From assembly GCF_030296835.1 (NCBI RefSeq), contig NZ_AP027922.1, positions 744,001-808,000 of the forward strand: 64,000 nt of DNA, read 5' to 3'. Source of the stretch: Pseudoalteromonas sp. MM1 (GTDB lineage Bacteria > Pseudomonadota > Gammaproteobacteria > Enterobacterales > Alteromonadaceae). Both the position numbers and the translations under genes were made by a program. Below, in pieces: positions 7,475-15,145 of the stretch (positions are counted from its first letter, which is position 1; every line of letters begins with the position of its first letter). A model generated the notes under the pieces. That model searched no databases. It saw only the letters and a list, made by a program, of their open reading frames with translations, and was not told where the DNA came from.

Positions 7475-10249
7475 TTATAGCGTTTCTTCATCAGTGCTTG
7501 CTGATCGCACTTGCTCTTTTAAAAACTGTGCGGCTTTAGAGTATTCAATTTCAAGCGCATCTCTTTGTGCGATTAACTCATCAGTATCGAGCTCTGCGTT
7601 TTTACACTTTTCCTCAAACTCTTCTGCACATTGAGCAACGGCTTCTGCACCAATTGTTTTAGAAATTGACTTAAGCTGATGGCAGGCATCACTGATCTCA
7701 TCTCTGTCATTAACCATAACGCCGGAATTGATACTTTTTATAAGGCTTTGGCTTTGCTCTAAAAACATTTTGAAAAAGCGTATTTGCTTGGCTTCATCGC
7801 CGTTTACATAAGTTGATACCGCATCCATATTAATGGGCATGGCAGGCTTTTGATGAATGACAACGGCTTGGTCTTTATTGTGCTTGTTGTACCAACGCTT
7901 TAAGGTATCTTCTAATGCATTTAGTTCTATAGGCTTAGTGATAAAGTCGTTAATACCTACAGCCAAGCAACGCTCTTTTTCACCTTTGAGCGCATTGGCT
8001 GTAACCGCAATAATATAAGGTTGTGCGTCTATAGAATCTAATAATTCGGCTTCATCACGAATTTTTTCAACCATGTCGTAGCCTGACATTTTAGGCATGT
8101 GCAAGTCGGTTAATATTAGCGAGTAATTGTTTTTACGCCACATATCTAACCCTTCCTCACCATTATTGGCTACTTCAACGCCATAACCTAATATATGCAG
8201 CTGATCAGTTAAAACTTGCTGGTTGAGTAGGTTATCTTCTACTAATAAAATCAGTTTATTCGCATCGCGAGCTTGTTCAACATTTAAATAATTGTTTAAT
8301 GTTTTAGTTTTTTTAATTTGCTTAGGTTGATGCAAACCTGCAGCTACCAATATCGACATCATGAAGTTAGATTTACAAAGCGGTGAGGCATTAATATAAA
8401 ACACATTTTTATGGTTTATTGCGGCTTCATCAAGCTTACTTAGTACCACTACTTGTTGATTATTATCTTCAAGTGAGTAAATTAGGCGACGTAGTAAAGA
8501 GTTAACTTTTTCCATATCATCTATGCCATCGACAACCCATATAATGTCGTGCTGCTCTTGTTGTGCTTCTATTTCTTGCTGGTTGTGCACGTAGGTAATT
8601 TTAGCGCCCATAAACGATAAATAGCGGTACATTGCTTTTTCGCGCTCTAAATGATTGCTCACTACCACTACATGTTTACCATTGAGCGCATTTTTATGTG
8701 CGTATTTAATTTTTCCTGAGGTCCCAAATGGCAGCTCAACAGTAAACTCACTTCCAATGCCTGCATGGCTAGTTACATTAATCGTACCAAGCATCAGCTC
8801 TGTTAAACTTTTACAAATAGAAAGCCCTAAACCAGTACCACCGTATTCACGGGTAATTGAGTTTTCGGCTTGTACAAACGGGTTAAATATTTCTCGCAGT
8901 TGCGCTTGGGTCATACCCTTCCCGTTATCGGTTACGCAAAAACGTAAGGTAAAATGATCCGCCGTATTATGGGCTACTTCTACCGATATTTTTACGTGTC
9001 CTTGGCGTTTGTCATCAGTACTAGTGAACTTAATTGCATTACTGCAAAGGTTATACAGTACTTGGCGAACTCGTATTGTGTCACCGGTTAGATTAGTTGG
9101 AATATCGGGTGCAATAGAAAGCTCTAAGTCTAATTGGCGCTTTTTAGCAACAGATGAAAGCACGCGAGCGACCTCTTCAATCGTATCTGTGACCGAAAAA
9201 GGTGTCGGGTCAATATTTAGCTTACCCGCTTCAATTTTTGAAAAGTCTAAAATATCATCCAAAATACTCAATAATGAAAACGCTGACTCACGGATAATGG
9301 TACTTAAGCGGTGCTGAGCCCCATCAAGCTCGGTTTGTCTTAGTAAATCTATAGTGCCAATAACGCCGTTCATAGGCGTGCGGATCTCATGGCTCATGGT
9401 GGCTAAAAAGGTCGTTTTAGTTTCGCTAGCGCGCTGCGCCTTTAACGTAGCTTGCTCTAATGCAACAGTTCTTTGCTGTACTTCGCTCTCAAGGCCTGTT
9501 TGTAATTTTTGAAGTTCTTTTTGCGCAGACTCTTTTTCAGACATTACTGAGTTAACTTTATTAAGCAGCAGATTAATGTTTTTAGCCACGCCCGATAAAC
9601 CTAAGTCCAGTTTTTCACTTACTTTACTCTCGTAATTACCATTTTCGGTAATCGCTTGAAGTTCTTCATTTAATAAATGGCTACTTTTACGTAAGCGAGT
9701 ATTAATATAGGTATTAAATAGTAGGGCTAATGCAAACAAGGCAAATACGCTTACAATTGCAATAATATAGGCTATTACTTGTGAGTCTTGCTGCGTTAAT
9801 GGCGGTGCTGGTAATTGCTGTTTTATGATTAGTTCGCCAATAGGTTGATCGTTTAATAGCAATATATGGTGTAATACGCCTTGCTCAGTTAAATGCTCAT
9901 TTATTTTTTTAGACTCAATAGCGGGTTTAGTGCTGCTATATACAAGTTGGGTTTCTGAGGTAGCATTAAAGCGATAGAGCGTATATTCAAACTCATCATC
10001 TAACACTGAGGTTAACTCAAGTAGTTGGCGAACTTTACCTTGCCCATACATAGTAAGTGCATCTACCATTGGTAAATCAAGCTGTTGAGCAAGCTGTGTA
10101 ATACTTACTTTTTGTTTGGCTGCTGGTGCAGGTTGTGTATTTTGCGAATAAAACGCGAAGGCAACAATAGCAAGCGCTGTTACTGCAATATTAATAATTA
10201 AAAAAAGCGGCAGTAAGCCTTTTACCGGCGAAGAGAATTTACTCTGCAT
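7475..10249 (-). CDS. Hybrid sensor histidine kinase with pseudo-receiver, receiver and Hpt domains
   Basis: A 924-residue tripartite kinase. Membrane segments lie at about 11-34 and 155-180 around a periplasmic loop, followed by a HAMP-like linker and coiled coil. HisKA has phospho-acceptor His287 (ATMSHEIRTPMNG), and the HATPase has GGTGLGLSICKSL. The next domain looks like a receiver that has lost its acidic pair (VVVVSNH), probably a pseudo-receiver. A good receiver follows (LLVEDNLLNQQ, LILTDLHMPKMSG), then a C-terminal Hpt with His in ACHQLKSISKTIG. The build resembles BarA-type kinases, but the sensor half does not resemble E. coli BarA, so no symbol is given. No response regulator is adjacent. 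Confidence 0.82.
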   Translation of the reverse strand: MQSKFSSPVKGLLPLFLIINIAVTALAIVAFAFYSQNTQPAPAAKQKVSITQLAQQLDLPMVDALTMYGQGKVRQLLELTSVLDDEFEYTLYRFNATSETQLVYSSTKPAIESKKINEHLTEQGVLHHILLLNDQPIGELIIKQQLPAPPLTQQDSQVIAYIIAIVSVFALFALALLFNTYINTRLRKSSHLLNEELQAITENGNYESKVSEKLDLGLSGVAKNINLLLNKVNSVMSEKESAQKELQKLQTGLESEVQQRTVALEQATLKAQRASETKTTFLATMSHEIRTPMNGVIGTIDLLRQTELDGAQHRLSTIIRESAFSLLSILDDILDFSKIEAGKLNIDPTPFSVTDTIEEVARVLSSVAKKRQLDLELSIAPDIPTNLTGDTIRVRQVLYNLCSNAIKFTSTDDKRQGHVKISVEVAHNTADHFTLRFCVTDNGKGMTQAQLREIFNPFVQAENSITREYGGTGLGLSICKSLTELMLGTINVTSHAGIGSEFTVELPFGTSGKIKYAHKNALNGKHVVVVSNHLEREKAMYRYLSFMGAKITYVHNQQEIEAQQEQHDIIWVVDGIDDMEKVNSLLRRLIYSLEDNNQQVVVLSKLDEAAINHKNVFYINASPLCKSNFMMSILVAAGLHQPKQIKKTKTLNNYLNVEQARDANKLILLVEDNLLNQQVLTDQLHILGYGVEVANNGEEGLDMWRKNNYSLILTDLHMPKMSGYDMVEKIRDEAELLDSIDAQPYIIAVTANALKGEKERCLAVGINDFITKPIELNALEDTLKRWYNKHNKDQAVVIHQKPAMPINMDAVSTYVNGDEAKQIRFFKMFLEQSQSLIKSINSGVMVNDRDEISDACHQLKSISKTIGAEAVAQCAEEFEEKCKNAELDTDELIAQRDALEIEYSKAAQFLKEQVRSASTDEETL

Positions 10250-10469
10250 TGATTGTTCCCGTTGGTATTTGTTATTACGATAAGCCCTTACCGTATTTTC
10301 ATAGTAATCGTACCATTTACGTAAAATAATTCACTACGTTTTTAGTCTGGTTTAATTGATTAAACTAAGGTTTTTCGTAAATTTTTGTTGGATAAATAAA
10401 CATTAATATATAAAAGTACGCTTTGTTGTTTGAAAACCGTTCAAACAGTTATAAAGAGTAAAAAAAAAG
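10250..10469. other. Spacer between the hybrid kinase start and the tRNA promoter
   Basis: Divergent upstream region of the hybrid kinase (minus strand) and the tRNA operon (plus strand). It is AT-rich with A- and T-tracts just before the tRNA promoter, including AAAAAAAA at 10461-10468, which could act as an UP element. No gene was seen. Confidence 0.5.
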
Positions 10470-10498
10470 TTGACTTGTAAGGGCAAAACTCGTTTAAT
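10470..10498 (+). promoter_or_regulatory. Promoter of the tRNA operon
   Basis: TTGACT at 10470-10475 and TTTAAT at 10493-10498 are separated by exactly 17 bases. They are followed by a GC-rich discriminator (ACGCCGC) of the kind found at stable-RNA promoters under stringent control. The element lies about 90 bases before the first complete tRNA. Confidence 0.85.
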
Positions 10499-10507
10499 AC
10501 GCCGCAC

Positions 10508-10530
10508 GCCCAGATAGCTCAGTCCAAACG
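10508..10530 (+). pseudogene. 5' tRNA fragment
   Basis: The bases GCCCAGATAGCTCAGTCC look like the acceptor strand and D-arm start of a tRNA (compare the tRNA-Phe start in this cluster and GCCCGGATAGCTCAGT in E. coli tRNA-Phe). No D-loop completion, anticodon arm or T-arm follows. It sits immediately after the expected transcription start, so it looks like a remnant of a deleted leading tRNA. Confidence 0.55.
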
Positions 10531-10587
10531 GATGAGTGGGAATTGCATTAAAAGTCTTTAAAGGCTTTTAATTAGCACTGTTTAAGT

Positions 10588-10663
10588 GCCTCGATAGCTC
10601 AGTTGGTAGAGCAGAGGATTGAAAATCCTCGTGTCCCTGGTTCGATTCCGGGTCGAGGCACCA
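10588..10663 (+). tRNA. tRNA-Phe (GAA), copy 1
   Basis: A 76-base cloverleaf with acceptor GCCTCGA/TCGAGGC, discriminator A and encoded CCA. The anticodon loop TTGAAAA region gives anticodon GAA, and the T-loop is TTCGATTC. It is identical to the other two Phe copies in this cluster. Confidence 0.98.
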
Positions 10664-10734
10664 TTTATTAAAGTAGTAGTGTTTAATTAACAGTTTAAAC
10701 GTTATTACGCGTGCCTTAGCACACAGTTTAGTGT

Positions 10735-10810
<76 letters not shown>

Positions 10811-10834
10811 TTTATTTTAGTAATTTGAAAAGGG

Positions 10835-10888
10835 AACTGTAATCAGTAGTCTGTTCAAGTTACCCGTCGACTCGGTTAGTCGGCACCA
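10835..10888 (+). pseudogene. Truncated tRNA-Thr remnant
   Basis: This segment repeats the 3' half of the adjacent tRNA-Thr: part of the anticodon arm (AACTGTAATCAGTAG), then a T-arm and acceptor end (CTCGGTTAGTCGGCACCA). It lacks the 5' acceptor strand and D-arm, and the variable and T-stem region is scrambled. It cannot fold as a tRNA and is best explained as debris of unequal recombination in the array. Confidence 0.85.
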
Positions 10889-10934
10889 TTTATTTAAATT
10901 AAATGTTTTAAACATTTAATCGCACAGTTTAAGT

Positions 10935-11010
10935 GCCTCGATAGCTCAGTTGGTAGAGCAGAGGATTGAAAATCCTCGTGTCCCTGGTTCGATTCCGGGT
11001 CGAGGCACCA
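10935..11010 (+). tRNA. tRNA-Phe (GAA), copy 2
   Basis: A 76-base cloverleaf identical to copy 1, with anticodon GAA and encoded CCA. It is followed by a different spacer that again ends in the GTGCCTTAGCACAC motif before the next tRNA-Thr. Confidence 0.98.
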
Positions 11011-11067
11011 TTCAATTTAAGTTCTCAATCTTTAAAATTGAACGTGCCTTAGCACACGCTTTAGTGT

Positions 11068-11143
<76 letters not shown>

Positions 11144-11196
11144 TTTATTTTAGTTAAAGGTTTGAATATATAGCCTTTAGCTGGCACTGCTTAAGT

Positions 11197-11272
11197 GCCT
11201 CGATAGCTCAGTTGGTAGAGCAGAGGATTGAAAATCCTCGTGTCCCTGGTTCGATTCCGGGTCGAGGCACCA
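11197..11272 (+). tRNA. tRNA-Phe (GAA), copy 3
   Basis: The third identical 76-base tRNA-Phe, last gene of the operon. Its CCA end is 11 bases before the terminator stem. Confidence 0.98.
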
Positions 11273-11280
11273 TTTATATT

Positions 11281-11314
11281 AAAGCCCTGCATACACATGC
11301 AGGGCTTTTTTTTT
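11281..11314 (+). terminator. Terminator of the tRNA operon
   Basis: GCCCTGCAT at 11284-11292 pairs perfectly with ATGCAGGGC at 11297-11305 around a 4-base loop, and nine T residues follow. This is a strong intrinsic terminator directly behind the last tRNA. Confidence 0.95.
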
Positions 11315-11498
11315 GCTTAAAATTTATTATGGACAAAAAAGTCCATATTAATTGGGTATATCCTCTCTTTTTCTCCCTTCATTGCATGCGCATAATTACC
11401 TCATCAAAAGGTTGGGTGCTGTTATTACTCACTCCATTTATTTACTCATCAATATGATTGATTTTAGTAATAAAATGCAGGGCACTTTTAGCCTAAAT

Positions 11499-11546
11499 AA
11501 TACTAATCCGCAAAATAGATCACTTAATTAAGCGTATTGGTATAAG
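11499..11546. repeat. Short palindromic repeat related to the element at 18.2 kb
   Basis: The segment runs from TACTAATCCGC to GCGTATTGGTA and contains CAAAATAGATCACTTAATTAAG. The same right-hand end (CAAAATAGATCACTT then ATTAAGCG and ATTGGTAT) closes the larger element at 18220-18382. It looks like a short, internally deleted member of the same family. It lies 22 bases before the ABM-domain gene and could affect its 5' region. Confidence 0.7.
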
Positions 11547-11568
11547 TAATTTAAAGCTGGAGCTAATT

Positions 11569-12201
11569 ATGATCACGCAAATTGTTAAGTTTGATATTAA
11601 AGACGAGCACATCGCACAATTTAAAGCCCTTCTAGAAGTAGATAAGCAAGGCGCTAAATCTGAGTCTGGGTTGTTAGAGATGCGTTTATATCAAGATAAA
11701 AACGAGCCAGGCGTCTTTTTTGCTTATGAGCGTTTTGAAGATCAAAATGCGGTTGATTACCATGGCGCACAAGATTACACACAAACGTTATTAAATGCGC
11801 TGCCTGAAATTAGTCAATCGGCGCCAGAGGTCATGCTGCTTGAAAATACAGTGCCAGCTCCGCTGCATGAGCGTAATACAAAAGTTATTAACCCTGAAGA
11901 CGATATATGTATTGTGTTTTTTATTTTTAAGATTAAGCCAAGCTTTAAAAATAAAGTAATAGAACGTTTTGCAACGCATGTAGAGCAAACGCGCAGCCAA
12001 GAGCCGGGTAACTTAGTGTTTGATTTATATAGTATTGAAAATAACGACGATACATTAGTTGTTTATGAACATTGGCGCAGTGAATCTGCGTTGTGGGATA
12101 TTCACTTTAAACAGCCGTACGCAGTCGAAACAAGCGAATTACTAGCACAAGCAGTTGTTGGCGATATGCAGCAATACATGAGCTTCGTTAAAGAAATTTA
12201 A
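11569..12201 (+). CDS. Protein with two ABM (antibiotic biosynthesis monooxygenase-like) domains
   Basis: A 210-residue protein made of two ferredoxin-like dimeric alpha/beta-barrel repeats. Residues 1-100 (ITQIVKFDIKDEHIAQFKALL, then MRLYQDKNEPGVFFAYERFED) and 105-205 (CIVFFIFKIKPSFKNKVIERF, then FDLYSIENNDDTLVVYEHW) follow the same pattern as single-domain YgiN/ABM proteins. Such proteins are often quinol or aromatic oxygenases or have unknown function, so the substrate is not predicted. CTGGAG seven bases before the ATG is a good ribosome site. It is monocistronic: a terminator follows at 12236-12270. Confidence 0.8.
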   Translation: MITQIVKFDIKDEHIAQFKALLEVDKQGAKSESGLLEMRLYQDKNEPGVFFAYERFEDQNAVDYHGAQDYTQTLLNALPEISQSAPEVMLLENTVPAPLHERNTKVINPEDDICIVFFIFKIKPSFKNKVIERFATHVEQTRSQEPGNLVFDLYSIENNDDTLVVYEHWRSESALWDIHFKQPYAVETSELLAQAVVGDMQQYMSFVKEI

Positions 12202-12235
12202 AGGCTTGTGTTTAACAGCATTACTTACCCCATTT

Positions 12236-12270
12236 AGCAAATAGTGTATTACACGCTATTTGCTTTTTTG
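12236..12270 (+). terminator. Terminator after the ABM-domain gene
   Basis: AGCAAATAG and CTATTTGCT form a long stem around a TGTATTACACG loop, followed by TTTTT. Confidence 0.85.
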
Positions 12271-12423
12271 TATAAATACCCTTCAAATTCCCTGCCGGTT
12301 TTTATAATAACTGACTATTATGTTAATTCATCGCAACGTATGTAATGTTATGTAAAGTAAGTTGAGCAAAATTTGCCAAAGTGCTTGAATTACATTCATA
12401 AATGGCAGTAATTTAGGTTAACT

Positions 12424-13839
12424 ATGATTTGGCAAACTAAGCCAACTTTATTGGCTCTTAGCTTGGTATTGTTGAGCGGCTGTGCGGGTACGCTAAACCC
12501 TCAGCAGCGCGAGCAAGCACCCAGCGACATTGCAGCGACATGGCAACATGGTTTAGCACAAAATGCACTTGCAGTAGATCAGCAATGGCTGCAAACCTTA
12601 GAAAACCCTTACATTGAAAACCTTGTTAATAAGGCACTTAATAATAATCAGGCCTTGTTGCAAAGTGCCTACGATGTACAAATACAAAAGCAGCAATTAA
12701 TAATTTCAGGCTCTGCGCTTTGGCCCGATCTTGATTTATCTGCGCAAACTAGGCGCAGTAAAGACAATAGACCTGTAAGTTATGATAATGCCAGCTCTGT
12801 CACTTTAGAGCTAAGCTATGAAGTAGATGTGTGGGGTAAGTTATCTGATGCTAAACGCCAAGCCAACCTAAACTACTTGGCGGAACAAGCTAGTTTTGAG
12901 CAAGCTAAGCAGCAATTGGTGGCCGATGTTGTTACCGGCTGGTTTGACTTAGTAACCGCCCAGCAGCTACTTGATTTATATAAACGCCGAGAAGAAAACG
13001 CGCAGCAAAACTTAGACATTATTGAATCGGGCTACCGCCAAGGTATTAATGAAGCACTCGATGTATATTTAGCCCGTAATGAGCTTAATAACGAGCGTAC
13101 GCGTATTGCCAATCAACAAGCTACGCTTGTAAGCGCATCGCGTTCTTTAGAGCGCTTATTAGGCGGCTACCCCAAGGGCGATATATCAGCAGAGGTTGAA
13201 CTGCCTGTTTTTCTTGCGCCAATTAATACTGGTATTCCCTCAGAGCTTATAACCCGCAAGCCTCAACTGCGTGCAAGCTGGTATCAGTTATTAGCGAGCG
13301 ATGCAGGCCTAGCCTATGCGCATAAACAGCGTTTCCCTAGTTTAAATTTATCAGCAAGCGTGAGTGATAGCACCGATAGAGTGAGCGATTTATTTTCGCC
13401 ATCAAGCTTAGCGTGGTCCTTATTAGGCAATATTTCTGCGCCAATATTTAATGGTGGCCAGCTAAAAGCAAATGAAGAAATAGCACGCTTAAATGCACAA
13501 AAACAAGAGCAAGCATATTTAGATACCTTATACGATGCATTTAGCGATGTTGAAAACGCAATTACTCAGCAGCAATCTTTGCAAGCCAGTTATAAAAGCA
13601 CATTAGAGGCGCAAGAAAACGCCCTTGCAGCGGAGCAACTGTCGTTTGAGCAATACCAAAGCGGCTTAGTAACATACACTACAGTGCTGGATGCCCAGTC
13701 GCGCTCTTTTGATGCGCAAAGCTCACTCATTGAAACAAAAAACCAGCTAATTGCTAACCGAATAAACCTATACGTTGCCCTTGGCGGCGATTTTAACGCC
13801 CCAACAAGCGAACCTAAGAGCAATAACGATGAAAACTAA
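12424..13839 (+). CDS. Outer-membrane efflux lipoprotein, NodT/TolC family
   Basis: A 471-residue outer-membrane factor. The signal peptide ends in a lipobox (LVLLSGC, Cys about 20) with Ala at +2, consistent with sorting to the outer membrane. Two OEP repeats follow (ENLVNKALNNNQALLQSAYDV onward, and the second starting near ITRKPQLRASWYQLLASDAG), typical of trimeric channel-tunnels. It is the first gene of a tripartite RND operon, and its stop overlaps the adaptor start by 11 bases. Putting the channel gene first is less common than adaptor-permease-channel order. No regulator is adjacent. Confidence 0.92.
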   Translation: MIWQTKPTLLALSLVLLSGCAGTLNPQQREQAPSDIAATWQHGLAQNALAVDQQWLQTLENPYIENLVNKALNNNQALLQSAYDVQIQKQQLIISGSALWPDLDLSAQTRRSKDNRPVSYDNASSVTLELSYEVDVWGKLSDAKRQANLNYLAEQASFEQAKQQLVADVVTGWFDLVTAQQLLDLYKRREENAQQNLDIIESGYRQGINEALDVYLARNELNNERTRIANQQATLVSASRSLERLLGGYPKGDISAEVELPVFLAPINTGIPSELITRKPQLRASWYQLLASDAGLAYAHKQRFPSLNLSASVSDSTDRVSDLFSPSSLAWSLLGNISAPIFNGGQLKANEEIARLNAQKQEQAYLDTLYDAFSDVENAITQQQSLQASYKSTLEAQENALAAEQLSFEQYQSGLVTYTTVLDAQSRSFDAQSSLIETKNQLIANRINLYVALGGDFNAPTSEPKSNNDEN

Positions 13840-15145
13840 ATCAGCAAAACTTTTAATCCCAGCCGTAGTGGTGGTGGCCACCATTTTAATTGTTATGTTT
13901 ATTAAGGGTAACCCGCCTGAAGCAAAACGTTTTGGCTCACCGCCTAAAGCCACGGTGAGCGTGTCGGTAAAAAAGATTGAGCCACAAGATTACTTAATTT
14001 TTATTGATAGCTATGGCACGGTAAAGCCGCGTACTCAAAGTTTGTTAGTTGCTCAAGCATCTGGGCAAATTAATAAAGTGAGTGATGACTTTAGAGAGGG
14101 TGGTTTTTTTGAAAAAGGCGATGTACTTCTGCAACTAGATGATAGGGATCATCAAGCAGAGGTTAAATCGGCGCAGGCAGCATTACTGACTGCAGAGCAA
14201 AGCTTATTAGAAGAAAAAGCCCGTGGCCAACAAGCTATTACTGATTGGAAGCGTTTAGGTGGCTCATCGCAAGCGAGTAGCTTAGTACTTCGCGAACCCC
14301 AATTAGCGGCTGCACAAGCACAAGTACTTTCAGCACAAGCCGCACTTGAAAAAGCACAGCTTGATTTAGAGCGCACAAAAATTACCGCACCTTACGCGGG
14401 GCGTGTACTTAGCCGTAATGTAGACCTTGGCCAAGTGGTAAGCGAAAACACGGAACTTGCAACTATTTATGCCATAGACAGCGTGGAAGTGCGCTTACCA
14501 ATTAAAAATAAAGACCTTTCATATATTAATTTGCCAGAGCAATACAGAGATGGCAGTAAAAACCAAGCTGGCTCACTTGTTAAGTTTAAATCTGACTTGG
14601 TTGGCGAGCAAACATGGCAGGGGCAAATAATACGCACTGAAGGCGCCATCGATGAAGGTGCACAGCAATTATACATTGTTGCGCAAATAAATGACCCTTA
14701 CAAAGCCACAGCAAATAACCAGTACCCAATTAAAATTGGCCAATACATTACTGCGCAAATTAGCGGTAAAACAGTGCCAAATGCGCTAATAATCCCTAAT
14801 AGTACAATTTACCAAGGCAGTTACGTGTATGTGGTTGAAGAGGGGTTATTAAAACGCAAAAACATTACACTTGCTTGGCAAAATGCCACTCAAGCTATGA
14901 TCAAAACAGGCCTTAATGCAGGCGATAAGCTAGTTATTACACCGCTTGGGCAAGTAAGCTCAGGCACAGCAGTAAGTGTTTTAGGCGAAACCGATACGCA
15001 AAATATGCGAGCAAAAGGTCCAAATGGGGCAGGCAAAGGTAAGCGCCCATCGCGTGAGCAACTTGAGAAAAAAGCACAAGAAATGGGGATTAGTGTTGAA
15101 GAGCTAATACAAAAACGCCGCGCTGCAAAAGGAGATAAGTCATGA
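13829..15145 (+). CDS. RND efflux periplasmic adaptor (membrane fusion protein)
   Basis: Start is taken at 13829 (MKTKSAKLLIPAVVVV); the frame is open from 13775, but the extra 18 codons lie inside the channel gene. The result is 438 residues with an N-terminal membrane anchor. A lipoyl half-motif (GQINKVSDDFREGGFFEKGD) precedes an alanine-rich coiled-coil hairpin at about 100-190, then the second lipoyl half (TAPYAGRVLSRNVDLGQVV), beta-barrel and membrane-proximal domains. The C-terminus is unusually basic and extended (GAGKGKRPSREQLEKKAQEM). It joins the inner-membrane permease to the outer-membrane channel. It overlaps the permease start by ATGA. Confidence 0.92.
   Translation: MKTKSAKLLIPAVVVVATILIVMFIKGNPPEAKRFGSPPKATVSVSVKKIEPQDYLIFIDSYGTVKPRTQSLLVAQASGQINKVSDDFREGGFFEKGDVLLQLDDRDHQAEVKSAQAALLTAEQSLLEEKARGQQAITDWKRLGGSSQASSLVLREPQLAAAQAQVLSAQAALEKAQLDLERTKITAPYAGRVLSRNVDLGQVVSENTELATIYAIDSVEVRLPIKNKDLSYINLPEQYRDGSKNQAGSLVKFKSDLVGEQTWQGQIIRTEGAIDEGAQQLYIVAQINDPYKATANNQYPIKIGQYITAQISGKTVPNALIIPNSTIYQGSYVYVVEEGLLKRKNITLAWQNATQAMIKTGLNAGDKLVITPLGQVSSGTAVSVLGETDTQNMRAKGPNGAGKGKRPSREQLEKKAQEMGISVEELIQKRRAAKGDKS

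Noticed and set aside
7475..10249. Naming the hybrid kinase BarA
   Set aside because: The C-terminal architecture fits, but the N-terminal sensor does not resemble E. coli BarA, and no neighbour supports it.
11212..11457. An 81-codon frame starting inside the third tRNA-Phe
   Set aside because: It begins in a tRNA gene and runs through the terminator; it is a chance frame.
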